Of a stretch of DNA of 64,000 bases, positions 42,098-50,408 are shown one piece after another. This stretch comes from Acholeplasma sp. CAG:878 (GTDB taxonomy: Bacteria > Bacillota_I > Bacilli_A > RF39 > UBA660), in NCBI GenBank assembly GCA_000432255.1, contig HF989914.1, positions 1-64,000 on the forward strand, read 5' to 3'. The translations under genes were made by a program, and so were the position numbers. The notes beneath the pieces were generated by a model. The model was not told the DNA's origin. It saw nothing but the letters and a program-made list of their open reading frames with translations, and made no database searches. Positions within the stretch are counted from its first letter, which is position 1; every line of letters begins with the position of its first letter.

Positions 42098-43159
42098 ATG
42101 GTAGGAATTATAGCAGAATATAATCCATTTCACAATGGACATTTAAAACAAATAAATATGGTAAAAGAAATGTTCCCAAATGATATTATTACTATAGTCT
42201 TAGCAGGTAATTTTTTAAATAGAGGCGATGTTAGTGTTATAGACAAATGGGATAAAACTAAACTAGCACTAGAATACGGCGTTGATATAGTTGTAGAATT
42301 ACCTTTTGTTTTTGCTACTCAAGCTTCAGATTATTATGCTTATGGGGGAGTCAAAACATTAAATTTATTAAAAGCTGATTATTTAGTTTTTGGAAGTGAA
42401 TCAAATGATTTAAATAACCTAATTAAAATAGCAAATACTAATATAAATAATGAAGAATTAAAAAATAATATAAAAAAAGGATACAATTATCCTAAAAGTA
42501 TTGCCTGTTCTATTAATTCTAATATTGATAGTCCAAATGATTTATTAGGAATAAGTTATATAAAAGCAATTAATAAAATAAATAGCAATATAAAACCTAT
42601 AACAATTAAAAGAACAAATAACTACCATAGTTTAGATATTAATAGTAATATAATTAGTGCATCAGCGATTAGAAATTTAGTAAAAAATAACAAAAATATT
42701 GATAAATATGTTCCAAGTAAAACTTTAAAATATATTAAAAATAGAAGTTTAAATGATTATTTCTACATTTTAAAATATAAAATCATGAATGAAGATATAT
42801 CTAAATATGTAGACATTAAAATAAATAATAAACTTAAAAAAGTAATAAATGATTGTAATAATATAGATGAATTGATTAGTAAAGTTAAAACTAAAAACTA
42901 TAGTTATAATTATATAAAAAGAAGTTTGGTTCATATTTTATGTGAATTTGAAACTAAACATTATGATGTTTCTTATGTAAGGGTATTAGGATTTAATAAT
43001 AAAGGTCAAGAATACTTAAAAAGTATTAAAAAAGATGTCAAATTAATTACAAATTATTGTAACATACTAGAATATGAATTGAAAGTTAGCAACATATATA
43101 ATATGTTTGACAAAGAATACATCAATAAAGAGTTAAATAAACCAATAAAACTGGATTAA
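42098..43159 (+). CDS. tmcAL: tRNA(Met) cytidine acetate ligase TmcAL
   Basis: Makes N4-acetylcytidine at the wobble base of elongator tRNA-Met from acetate and ATP. 353 residues: GIIAEYNPFHNGHLKQI (nucleotidyltransferase HxGH-like), VLAGNFLNRGDVSVIDKW, VELPFVFATQASDYYAYGGV, LVFGSE and SASAIRNLVK match the Bacillus YlbM/TmcAL family, though the C-terminal half is Asn/Lys-rich and divergent. SD TTGGTGAG. It converges on miaA, another tRNA modification gene. Confidence 0.9.
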   Translation: MVGIIAEYNPFHNGHLKQINMVKEMFPNDIITIVLAGNFLNRGDVSVIDKWDKTKLALEYGVDIVVELPFVFATQASDYYAYGGVKTLNLLKADYLVFGSESNDLNNLIKIANTNINNEELKNNIKKGYNYPKSIACSINSNIDSPNDLLGISYIKAINKINSNIKPITIKRTNNYHSLDINSNIISASAIRNLVKNNKNIDKYVPSKTLKYIKNRSLNDYFYILKYKIMNEDISKYVDIKINNKLKKVINDCNNIDELISKVKTKNYSYNYIKRSLVHILCEFETKHYDVSYVRVLGFNNKGQEYLKSIKKDVKLITNYCNILEYELKVSNIYNMFDKEYINKELNKPIKLD

Positions 43160-43170
43160 ACCAGTTTTTT
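43147..43170. terminator. Bidirectional terminator between tmcAL and miaA
   Basis: AAAACTGG / CCAGTTTT; both stop codons (43157-43159 and 43156-43158) are in the loop, a 4-bp overlap of convergent genes. Confidence 0.8.
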
Positions 43171-44037
43171 TATGTATTCATATACTTCATCAATTGTTTT
43201 ATTAAAGTCATTAAAATTAACATTAAACCATGTAACATTCATTTGATTATTAAACCAAGTGTATTGCCTTTTAGCATATTTTCTACTATTTTGTTTAATT
43301 TTTTCTAAACAAACATCTAGTGTTTCTTTATTTTCAAAATATGGGAATAATTCTTTATAAGCTATTGGTGTTGTGACGGCTTTTGTTCTAATATTGCTAT
43401 CATATATTTGTTTTGCTTCTTCTAAAAGACCTTCAGTAACCATAACATCTACCCTTTTATTAATTCTATCATATAAAATACTTCTATCTGTAGTTAAGCC
43501 AATAAAAATAGAATCATAAATCAATTTGTCTGTTTTTTCTTTTTGACTAAAAGGTAAATTAGTTGAAACACAATAATTTAATGCTCTAATCAATCTTTTT
43601 CGATTATTAATATGAATTTTATTATTTTTATCATATTTTAATAACTCATTATATATTTCCTCGTTAGTTAATGTCTCATAATTGTTGACTATTTTTTCAT
43701 CACTAAATTTATAATCATATAAAGCCGCTTTAATATATAATCCTGTCCCACCTACTAAAATAGGTGTTTTATTTCTACTTAATATTTCATCAATTTTACA
43801 TCTAGCATCTTTTTGATAATCATAAGCAGTATAGTTTTCAGTTAATTCTTTAATATCAAATAAATGATGAGCAATACCTTGCTTTTCTTCTTCTGTTACT
43901 TTAGCTGTTCCTATATTTAAATTTTTATAAACTTGAGTACTATCAGCATTTATAATCTCACCATTTAATTTTTTAGCTAATTCTACACTTAGTTTTGTTT
44001 TACCTACTGCTGTTGGACCTAGTATTACTATAACCAT
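43156..44037 (-). CDS. miaA: tRNA dimethylallyltransferase MiaA
   Basis: Adds isopentenyl to A37 of tRNAs reading UNN codons. 293 residues: P-loop GPTAVGKTKLSVELAKKL, INADSTQVYKNLNIGTAK, HHLFDIKELTENY, LVGGTGLYIKAALYDY and RKYAKRQYTWFNNQ. Its start overlaps the upstream gene by 10 bp. Confidence 0.96.
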   Translation of the reverse strand: MVIVILGPTAVGKTKLSVELAKKLNGEIINADSTQVYKNLNIGTAKVTEEEKQGIAHHLFDIKELTENYTAYDYQKDARCKIDEILSRNKTPILVGGTGLYIKAALYDYKFSDEKIVNNYETLTNEEIYNELLKYDKNNKIHINNRKRLIRALNYCVSTNLPFSQKEKTDKLIYDSIFIGLTTDRSILYDRINKRVDVMVTEGLLEEAKQIYDSNIRTKAVTTPIAYKELFPYFENKETLDVCLEKIKQNSRKYAKRQYTWFNNQMNVTWFNVNFNDFNKTIDEVYEYIKKLV

Positions 44038-44627
44038 GATTTTACCTCGTTATAAATTGCTTCTTTAGCCAAATCAATGAAAACTTCAACTTCTTTTATA
44101 CCAAACATATAAGTTTGACCTTTCTTTGAATCTTTAATAATTCTTTCCATTTCATCTACAACTATGTTTAATTTATCCATAGGTATTTCTTCTATAATGT
44201 TATTAATCTTAGGAATTTCGTTGGAAAAAATATCTAAACTCAAATTATAATCACGAATCAATTCGATATTTAAGTTACTATAATCAGCATATAAATAATT
44301 TGTTAACTCTTCTTCTTGTAGCTTGTTTTTTAAAGGATTTTCAACATACCTTGGTAAAAAAAACTTGAACCATAAATAATCAGTATATAAATGAATATAA
44401 TAACCTAAAACAAAATCGTCGCTTAAATAATTAGAATACTTATTTAAAAACAATTTTAAATCTGGTATGTCATCATTTTTTTCTTGAAAATGAGTTTCCA
44501 TTTTATGAACTCCAATATATTTTGCTATGTCAGGAGCGATACTTCCAATTAATAACTCTAAACTTTTTTTATTTGTTTTTTTTAAATATTCATTTGCTAC
44601 ACATAAATGTATTACTGCACTTGCCAC
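44028..44627 (-). CDS. Zinc-dependent phospholipase C-like hydrolase
   Basis: 199 residues starting with GTG (SD AGGTGATAAA). MASAVIHLCVANEYL, GSIAPDIAKYIG, KMETHFQ and GYYIHLYTDYLWFKFF provide His/Asp ligands in the order seen in the helical zinc-dependent phospholipase C-like family. No signal peptide, so it is probably intracellular; substrate unknown. Between a glycosyltransferase gene (20 bp gap) and miaA (overlap). Confidence 0.7.
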   Translation of the reverse strand: MASAVIHLCVANEYLKKTNKKSLELLIGSIAPDIAKYIGVHKMETHFQEKNDDIPDLKLFLNKYSNYLSDDFVLGYYIHLYTDYLWFKFFLPRYVENPLKNKLQEEELTNYLYADYSNLNIELIRDYNLSLDIFSNEIPKINNIIEEIPMDKLNIVVDEMERIIKDSKKGQTYMFGIKEVEVFIDLAKEAIYNEVKSWL

Positions 44628-44646
44628 TTTATCACCTAAATATATT

Positions 44647-45717
44647 TTATAACAAATTTATTTTATCTTCAATTGTTTTTTTATTTTCTTTTAATCTTTC
44701 TATATTAGGACTTATTTCAATCGCTTTATTAACGCAATCTAGTGCTTTAGCATAATTACTTAAATTAAAATAAGCTATACTTAATAAATCATAAATTGTA
44801 TGGTCATAACAGAATGGTTCATTAATGTATGTTTTGTTGTGTTTTTTAATTTTTAAAGCATCATAACTATATTTTATTAATAGTTCCCATTCTTCTAAAT
44901 TGTAGTTTAAAAACATCATTTCTACATATGGTTCTCGTAAGTAAGGTGCTTCTTTTATAGCTTTTTCTAACCACATTCTCGCCTCTTCAAATCTATTTAA
45001 GTTTTGATAACATCTTGCAATATATTGCATAGATGCACATCTCTCATCCTTCCAAGTAGATGTTTTTAAGTTTAAATGTTTAATTAATGTATCAATACTT
45101 TCATTGTATTTTTTATGATACATATACTCTCTACCTAAATAATGCATATTTCTATCATCTTCTGGTTCTTCCCTAATTGACAATTCTAACAATTCTAAAT
45201 AATTACTTCTTGATTTAGTTTCATCCGGATAATGATTAATTATTATATTATCAGTTGTTTTTATAACCTCTTCTTCACCTACTAAAACTTCATGAACAGG
45301 ATGTTTCCAAGTATATCCTTTTCTTTTATGTATTTTATCAGCGTAAAAACTAACAACTGGTTTATTATCTATTAATTTCCAATTATAGATGTACCTTATT
45401 CTTGTTGTTTTGTCACTAAATAATTTAATTAATTCATCTCTAAATCCAGGAGATATTACTTCATCTAAATCTACACAAACACATATATCATAATAATCAG
45501 GTACCATTTCTAATGATTTATTTCTTGCTATATCAAATCTAAATGGTTCTATAATTTCTTGTTTTACAAAAGCGCCTCTCTTTTTTAATTTATCTATTGT
45601 ATCATCAGTTGAACCAGTATCTAATATAAAAACATCATCAGCTTCACTAACACTATCCATAAATCTATCAACAAATTTACTTTCATTTTTACATATAGCA
45701 TAAACTGCTACTTTCAT
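44647..45717 (-). CDS. Glycosyltransferase family 2 with TPR-like C-terminus
   Basis: 356 residues from MKVAVYAICKNESKFVDRF (SD GGGTGATTTT). The GT-A domain (1-200) has LDTGSTDDT, VCVDLDEVISPGF (DxD-like) and KRKGYTWKHPVHEVL. Residues 205-355 form at least three TPR-like helical repeats (RCYQNLNRFEEARMWLEKAI, AYFNLSNYAKALDCVNKAIE). This TPR-GT2 architecture is common in Bacillota; the sugar and acceptor are unknown. Confidence 0.88.
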   Translation of the reverse strand: MKVAVYAICKNESKFVDRFMDSVSEADDVFILDTGSTDDTIDKLKKRGAFVKQEIIEPFRFDIARNKSLEMVPDYYDICVCVDLDEVISPGFRDELIKLFSDKTTRIRYIYNWKLIDNKPVVSFYADKIHKRKGYTWKHPVHEVLVGEEEVIKTTDNIIINHYPDETKSRSNYLELLELSIREEPEDDRNMHYLGREYMYHKKYNESIDTLIKHLNLKTSTWKDERCASMQYIARCYQNLNRFEEARMWLEKAIKEAPYLREPYVEMMFLNYNLEEWELLIKYSYDALKIKKHNKTYINEPFCYDHTIYDLLSIAYFNLSNYAKALDCVNKAIEISPNIERLKENKKTIEDKINLL

Positions 45718-45732
45718 AAAATCACCCAAAAT

Positions 45733-45738
45733 ATTATA
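45733..45738 (-). promoter_or_regulatory. -10 box of the glycosyltransferase operon
   Basis: TATAAT 15 nt before the ATG, lying just past the queA terminator U-tract. Confidence 0.45.
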
Positions 45739-45740
45739 TG

Positions 45741-45768
45741 AAAAAAATAGATAGCGTTTACTATCTAT
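45741..45768 (-). terminator. queA terminator
   Basis: ATAGATAG / CTATCTAT stem, 6-nt loop, T7. Confidence 0.85.
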
Positions 45769-45770
45769 TA

Positions 45771-46784
45771 TTATTTTATAAACATACTATCACCAAACGA
45801 AAAGAAACGATACTTTTCTTCTACTGCTATTTTGTAAGCATTCATAATATTTTCTTTTCCTGCTAGTGCACTTACTAACATCATTAAAGTTGATTTAGGA
45901 AGATGAAAATTTGTTATTAAAGCATCAATTGCTTTAAATTCATACCCTGGATATATAAATATATCTGTCCAACCACTACATTCGATAAACTTTCCATATA
46001 AATTTTTAATCGTTTCTAATGTTCTTGTTGATGTTGTTCCAACACTTATAATTCTTCCTTTAGCATTATTTAATATATCAGCAGTATCACTACTCATTTG
46101 ATAAAATTCTTGATGCATATGATGAGATTTAACATCTTCTACATTAACTGGCCTAAATGTTCCAAGACCAACGTGTAAAGTAATAGGAACTATTTTAACG
46201 CCTTTTTCTTTTATTTTTTCTAATAATTCTTCTGTAAAATGTAATCCTGCTGTTGGAGCGGCCGCACTTCCACTGTTTTTAGCATAAACTGTTTGATATC
46301 GATTTTTAGATTCTAATTGTTCATGAATATATGGAGGTAGTGGCATAGTACCTAATTTATCTAAAATTTCATATAAAATACCTTCATTTTTTAATTCAAA
46401 AATTCTAATACCTTCCTCTTTAACTTCGACGCATTTCATTTTAAGTAAATCGCCAAAATTAACAACAGTTCCTACCTTAATTCTTTTAGCTGGTTTAGTT
46501 AAACATTCCCACTTATTATTAGATATTTCTTTTAGTAATAATACTTCTATTAAAGCTTTTGTTTCTTCTTTTTCACCATATAATCTTGCGGGAATTACTT
46601 TAGTATCATTTACTACTAAAATATCATCTTCATTTAAATAATTAATTATATTTTTAAATACCTCATGTTTAATGCTTCCAGTTTTTTTATCTAGTACCAA
46701 AAGTCTTGATTCATCCCTTTTTTCTAGTGGTGTTTGGGCAATTAACTCTAAAGGTAATTCATAATCAAATTCACTTGTTTTCAT
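45771..46784 (-). CDS. queA: S-adenosylmethionine:tRNA ribosyltransferase-isomerase QueA
   Basis: Builds epoxyqueuosine on tRNA. 337 residues: FDYELPLELIAQTPLEKRDESRL split over the start, VNDTKVIPARLYGEKE, AAPTAGLHFTEELL, ITLHVGLGTFRPV, SVGTTSTRTLETI and NFHLPKSTLMMLVSALAG. It overlaps ruvB by 1 bp. The ruvAB-queA order is common in Bacilli. Confidence 0.97.
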   Translation of the reverse strand: MKTSEFDYELPLELIAQTPLEKRDESRLLVLDKKTGSIKHEVFKNIINYLNEDDILVVNDTKVIPARLYGEKEETKALIEVLLLKEISNNKWECLTKPAKRIKVGTVVNFGDLLKMKCVEVKEEGIRIFELKNEGILYEILDKLGTMPLPPYIHEQLESKNRYQTVYAKNSGSAAAPTAGLHFTEELLEKIKEKGVKIVPITLHVGLGTFRPVNVEDVKSHHMHQEFYQMSSDTADILNNAKGRIISVGTTSTRTLETIKNLYGKFIECSGWTDIFIYPGYEFKAIDALITNFHLPKSTLMMLVSALAGKENIMNAYKIAVEEKYRFFSFGDSMFIK

Positions 46785-47794
46785 TATTCTATCTCCAATT
46801 TTTCTTGATGTTCTATTTTTAAGTGGTCATAGGCTTTTGGCGTTACTACTCTACCTCGCGCTGTTCGTTTTAAAAATCCGTGTTGTAATAGATAAGGTTC
46901 GTAAACATCTTCTATAGTAGATGCTTCTTCACCTATTGAAGATGCGATTGCATCGATTCCAACTGGACCACCATTAAATTTTTCTATTATCGCTTTTAAT
47001 AAATTGTAATCAGTTTCATCTAATCCACTACTATCTACTTTTAATTTATCTAAAGCTAGTCTTGTTATTTCACTATCAATTATTGGTTTATTCATAACCA
47101 ATCCAAAATCTCTAACTCGTTTAAATAATCTGTTTGCTATTCTTGGTGTTCCTCTGCTTCTTCTTGCTAATTCTAAAGCTGCATCTTCTTCGATTGGACT
47201 ATTTAAAACTCTACTTGTTCTTTTAATTATCTCTTTTAGCTCATCCTCAGTATAATAATTTAATTTTGAGATAATTCCAAATCTATCTCTTAGTGGACTT
47301 GTTAAGTCACCAGTTCTTGTTGTTGCTCCAACTAAAGTAAATGGTGGGAGGTCTATTTTAATGCTTCTACTACTTGCATCATTTCCTATAACGATATCTA
47401 AAGTAAAATCTTCCATAGCTGAATATAAAATTTCTTCAATATATCTTGGAATACGATGAATTTCATCTATAAATAATACATCACCAGGTTCTAGTGTTGA
47501 TAAAATAGCAGCCAAATCTCCTGTTTTTTCTATAGCTGGACCACTACTTGTTTTTATATTTCTTCCTAATTCATTTGCTATAATATACGCTAGTGTTGTT
47601 TTACCTAATCCTGGTGGACCATAAAGTAATACATGATCTAATGGTTCTTCACGAATTTTTGCAGCTTTTATAAAAACTTTTAAGTTTTCTTTGATTTCAC
47701 TTTGACCAATGTATTCTTCAATACTATCAGGTCTAATCGTTTTTTCAAATGAATCTTCAAGAAGAGTGTTCTCAGTTACAACTCTATCATCCAT
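46784..47794 (-). CDS. ruvB: Holliday junction branch migration ATPase RuvB
   Basis: 336 residues: RPDSIEEYIGQSEIKENL, Walker A YGPPGLGKTTLA, Walker B FIDEIHRI, sensor VGATTRTGDLTSPLRDRFG (arginine finger) and a C-terminal winged helix EPYLLQHGFLKRTARGR. SD AGGAGGATTTT. 9 bp after ruvA. Confidence 0.98.
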   Translation of the reverse strand: MDDRVVTENTLLEDSFEKTIRPDSIEEYIGQSEIKENLKVFIKAAKIREEPLDHVLLYGPPGLGKTTLAYIIANELGRNIKTSSGPAIEKTGDLAAILSTLEPGDVLFIDEIHRIPRYIEEILYSAMEDFTLDIVIGNDASSRSIKIDLPPFTLVGATTRTGDLTSPLRDRFGIISKLNYYTEDELKEIIKRTSRVLNSPIEEDAALELARRSRGTPRIANRLFKRVRDFGLVMNKPIIDSEITRLALDKLKVDSSGLDETDYNLLKAIIEKFNGGPVGIDAIASSIGEEASTIEDVYEPYLLQHGFLKRTARGRVVTPKAYDHLKIEHQEKLEIE

Positions 47795-47803
47795 AAAATC
47801 CTC

Positions 47804-48358
47804 CTAACTTTTAAGTAATAATTTCAATGCTTCTTTTATTTGTTGTTCTAATGTTTCATTACTATTTACCTTTGGCAATACTTTTACAATATCAGCTTGT
47901 TTATAACCCAATCCTTTTAAGGCTTCAATTACTTCTTCATTACTATCTTTTGAAATAGTAATGTTGTTATTTAATTTGCCTTTTAAATCTAAAATAATTT
48001 GTTTGGCAACTTTGTCGCCAATTTTTGGAAATTTCTTTAAATAAAGTATATTTTCTCTTTCAATAGCGTCAACTATTCCACTTATTGAACCAGTTGCTAG
48101 CATTGGAAGTGCCATTTTACAACCTAATCCTTTAACTTCTATTAGTTTTAAAAATAAGTCTTTTTCTTCTTTTGTTTTAAAACCATAAAGAGTCATTTCA
48201 TCTTCACGAATGTTTTGATAAATCCATACTAAAGTTTCTTCATTTTCTTTAAAACTATATGGATTTGGTGTGTAAATCAAATAACCAATACCATTGTTAT
48301 CTAGTACAATATAATTGCTTTCTATAAGAGTAACTATTCCTTTTATATATGAATACAT
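47804..48358 (-). CDS. ruvA: Holliday junction DNA-binding protein RuvA
   Basis: 184 residues: N-terminal OB fold MYSYIKGIVTLIESNYIVLD, helix-hairpin-helix pairs (KGLGCKMALPML, FPKIGDKVAKQIILDLKGKL) and a small C-terminal RuvB-binding domain VIEALKGLGYKQADI. SD AGGTGATTTT. Confidence 0.96.
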   Translation of the reverse strand: MYSYIKGIVTLIESNYIVLDNNGIGYLIYTPNPYSFKENEETLVWIYQNIREDEMTLYGFKTKEEKDLFLKLIEVKGLGCKMALPMLATGSISGIVDAIERENILYLKKFPKIGDKVAKQIILDLKGKLNNNITISKDSNEEVIEALKGLGYKQADIVKVLPKVNSNETLEQQIKEALKLLLKS

Positions 48359-48366
48359 AAAATCAC

Positions 48367-48666
48367 CTATTTTTTCTTAAAAAAAGTTTTTACAATATAA
48401 CATTCAAATGCTACATAATTAGCAAATAATAACCATAATAATACAATTTCAAATATACCACTTGAATACATACTAATAATTCCTGAAACACTACTTGGAA
48501 AATATGTATTTATAAAACCATTAATTGGTGGAATATTGTTTCCTAAAAAATCAATTAATCTTAAAAATATATCTACAAATGCTACATAATATACAAAACT
48601 TCCAAATCTTTTGAATATTAATACGGCTAATGCTCCTAAAACTAAAATTATAACTACTACATCCAT
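48367..48666 (-). CDS. Unknown small membrane protein
   Basis: 99 residues with three hydrophobic segments (about 3-18, 24-40, 65-92) and a Lys-rich end. Not recognised. SD AAGGAAGGAAAT. Between ruvA and another membrane protein gene in the fmt-ruvAB-queA transcript. Confidence 0.55.
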   Translation of the reverse strand: MDVVVIILVLGALAVLIFKRFGSFVYYVAFVDIFLRLIDFLGNNIPPINGFINTYFPSSVSGIISMYSSGIFEIVLLWLLFANYVAFECYIVKTFFKKK

Positions 48667-48682
48667 TTTATTTCTTCCTTCC

Positions 48683-49186
48683 TTACTCCATAATGTAATC
48701 TACCGTATATGGATAACCATACACTAAACTAAAATCACAATTTATTTTTGTTGTTTTATCATCTTTTTTATAAACAACTATTTTTATATTTTCATCTGTA
48801 TTTAATTTGTTTTCCAATAGTTTATTATACTCTTCTACACTTACAATGTAAGTTAATGTATTTAAAATATAATTTTGACTTTCTAAAGTACCATTTTTAA
48901 TCAAGTTATTAATATCTTCTAATTTTAGAGCAAAATTATATTCTTTAAAATCATTTTTCGAATATGTTTTTCCATTATATGTTATTTTAAAATCTTTAAC
49001 TGTTATTTCATTATTTATAACATAGTAATACTTTGTATAGTTATCACTAATTGGTTTTTCTTCTTTAAAAGAATTAATGTAAATAAAACAAAACACAAAA
49101 AATATAGCATATAAAGCTAAAATTATAATAGCTCTATATCTTTTATTCGCCCATATTTCTTTTAGTTTTTTGAATTTTTCTTTCAT
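48683..49186 (-). CDS. Unknown single-pass membrane protein
   Basis: 167 residues: a basic cytoplasmic N-terminus, one helix RAIIILALYAIFFVFCFIYI (about 18-37), then a 125-residue extracytoplasmic domain rich in Tyr/Lys/Asn with VYGYPYTVDYIME at the end. Not recognised. It starts 1 bp after the fmt stop. Confidence 0.55.
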   Translation of the reverse strand: MKEKFKKLKEIWANKRYRAIIILALYAIFFVFCFIYINSFKEEKPISDNYTKYYYVINNEITVKDFKITYNGKTYSKNDFKEYNFALKLEDINNLIKNGTLESQNYILNTLTYIVSVEEYNKLLENKLNTDENIKIVVYKKDDKTTKINCDFSLVYGYPYTVDYIME

Positions 49187-49187
49187 T

Positions 49188-50141
49188 TTACATTAGCATC
49201 CTTCCAAGAAGAGTTTGAAAACCATTCATAAAATCTTTGGCGTTCATTTTCTTTTTACCTTCTAATTGAACGACTTTAAAGATAATTTCTCCGTTTCCCA
49301 CTTTAACGCCAAAACCATCATCATAAACGCTTGTAATTTCTCCATTAAGTCCCATTGGATAGTTATTTGAAAGTGAACTTTCAAATACTTTTAATCTTTT
49401 GCCTTCAAAAAAGCAATAAGCACCTGGAAATGAATTTAATCCTCTTATTTGATTATAAATTTGTCTTGCATTTTTATTGAAATCAATTCTTTCATCCTCT
49501 GGTTTAATATTGAAAGCATATGTTGCTTCACTTGCTTCTTGTCTTTCTCTACTATTAGTTCCATTAATTATACTAGGTAAAGTTTCTAATAATAAATCTC
49601 TTCCTAAGAGCATTAATTTATCATGCAAAGATGAGGATGTATCAGTATCGAGTATTTCAATACTCTTTTTGCTAATTATATCTCCTTCATCCATTCTCTC
49701 ATTCATGTACATAATTGTTATACCAGTTTCTTTATATCCATTCATAATTGCTCTTTGAATAGGAGCTCCACCTCTTAATTTAGGAAGTAATGAAGCATGA
49801 ACATTAATACATCCTAATCTAGGACAATCAAGTAACTCTTTAGGAATGATTTGCCCATATGCACAAGTTATAATTAAATCAGGTTTTAAATCTATTATTT
49901 CTTGATATTCTTCTTTTATTTTATTAGGTTGTAAAACTAAAATTGTGTGTTCTTTTGCTACTTTTTTTACTGGTGTTTCAATTAAATTACCATGTTTATC
50001 TTTTGCTCTATCAGGTTGTGTGACAACTGCTCTTACTTTATAATTTTCTATCAATCCTTCTAATACAGGAACAGCAAAATAAGGTGTTCCCATAAAAACA
50101 ATTTGTAATTCTTTTTCAACTGTTATATTAGATAAATCCAT
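49188..50141 (-). CDS. fmt: Methionyl-tRNA formyltransferase
   Basis: Formylates initiator Met-tRNA with formyl-THF (FolD, 38 kb). 317 residues: IVFMGTPYFAVPVLEGLI, CINVHASLLPKLRGGAPIQR (catalytic Asn/His), MNERMDEGDI and a C-terminal OB fold NSFPGAYCFFEGKRLKVF. The N-terminus is about ten residues longer than usual, but the ATG at 50141 has the SD GGGTGATTAAG. Def, its functional partner, is far away at 1.6 kb. Confidence 0.95.
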   Translation of the reverse strand: MDLSNITVEKELQIVFMGTPYFAVPVLEGLIENYKVRAVVTQPDRAKDKHGNLIETPVKKVAKEHTILVLQPNKIKEEYQEIIDLKPDLIITCAYGQIIPKELLDCPRLGCINVHASLLPKLRGGAPIQRAIMNGYKETGITIMYMNERMDEGDIISKKSIEILDTDTSSSLHDKLMLLGRDLLLETLPSIINGTNSRERQEASEATYAFNIKPEDERIDFNKNARQIYNQIRGLNSFPGAYCFFEGKRLKVFESSLSNNYPMGLNGEITSVYDDGFGVKVGNGEIIFKVVQLEGKKKMNAKDFMNGFQTLLGRMLM

Positions 50142-50159
50142 TCTTAATCACCCATTAAC

Positions 50160-50165
50160 ATTATA
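50160..50165 (-). promoter_or_regulatory. -10 box of the fmt-ruvAB-queA operon
   Basis: TATAAT 18 nt before the ATG, with GGGTGAT between. Confidence 0.5.
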
Positions 50166-50204
50166 CCATTTAGTTATGTTTTTTACAAACATTTATTTTA
50201 TGGT

Positions 50205-50234
50205 AAAAGAAAATTCTAGATTTAAACTAGAATT
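50205..50234 (-). terminator. Terminator of the 43-codon gene
   Basis: AATTCTAG / CTAGAATT stem, then a T-rich run on the minus strand. Confidence 0.6.
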
Positions 50235-50364
50235 AATCTAATGCTTTAATTATAATACGATAAGCAAAACTATATATGTTTGTAGTATCACTATATTTTT
50301 GTAGTTTGAAAGAAAATGGTGTATCATTTCCATCACATACTACTGTATTACTTATATTTGCCAT
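50233..50364 (-). CDS. Small conserved-looking protein of 43 residues
   Basis: Begins MANISNTVVCDGNDTPFSFK and ends YRIIIKALD; a mix of beta-type residues without a membrane helix. SD AAGGAAGACTAA precedes the ATG at 50364; an ATG nine codons earlier lacks an SD. A terminator follows its stop at once, which supports a real gene. Not recognised. 45 bp downstream of the RNB-like gene. Confidence 0.5.
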   Translation of the reverse strand: MANISNTVVCDGNDTPFSFKLQKYSDTTNIYSFAYRIIIKALD

Positions 50365-50408
50365 ATTTAGTCTTCCTTTTGATACGTTCATTATTTTAAC
50401 AAAAAATC

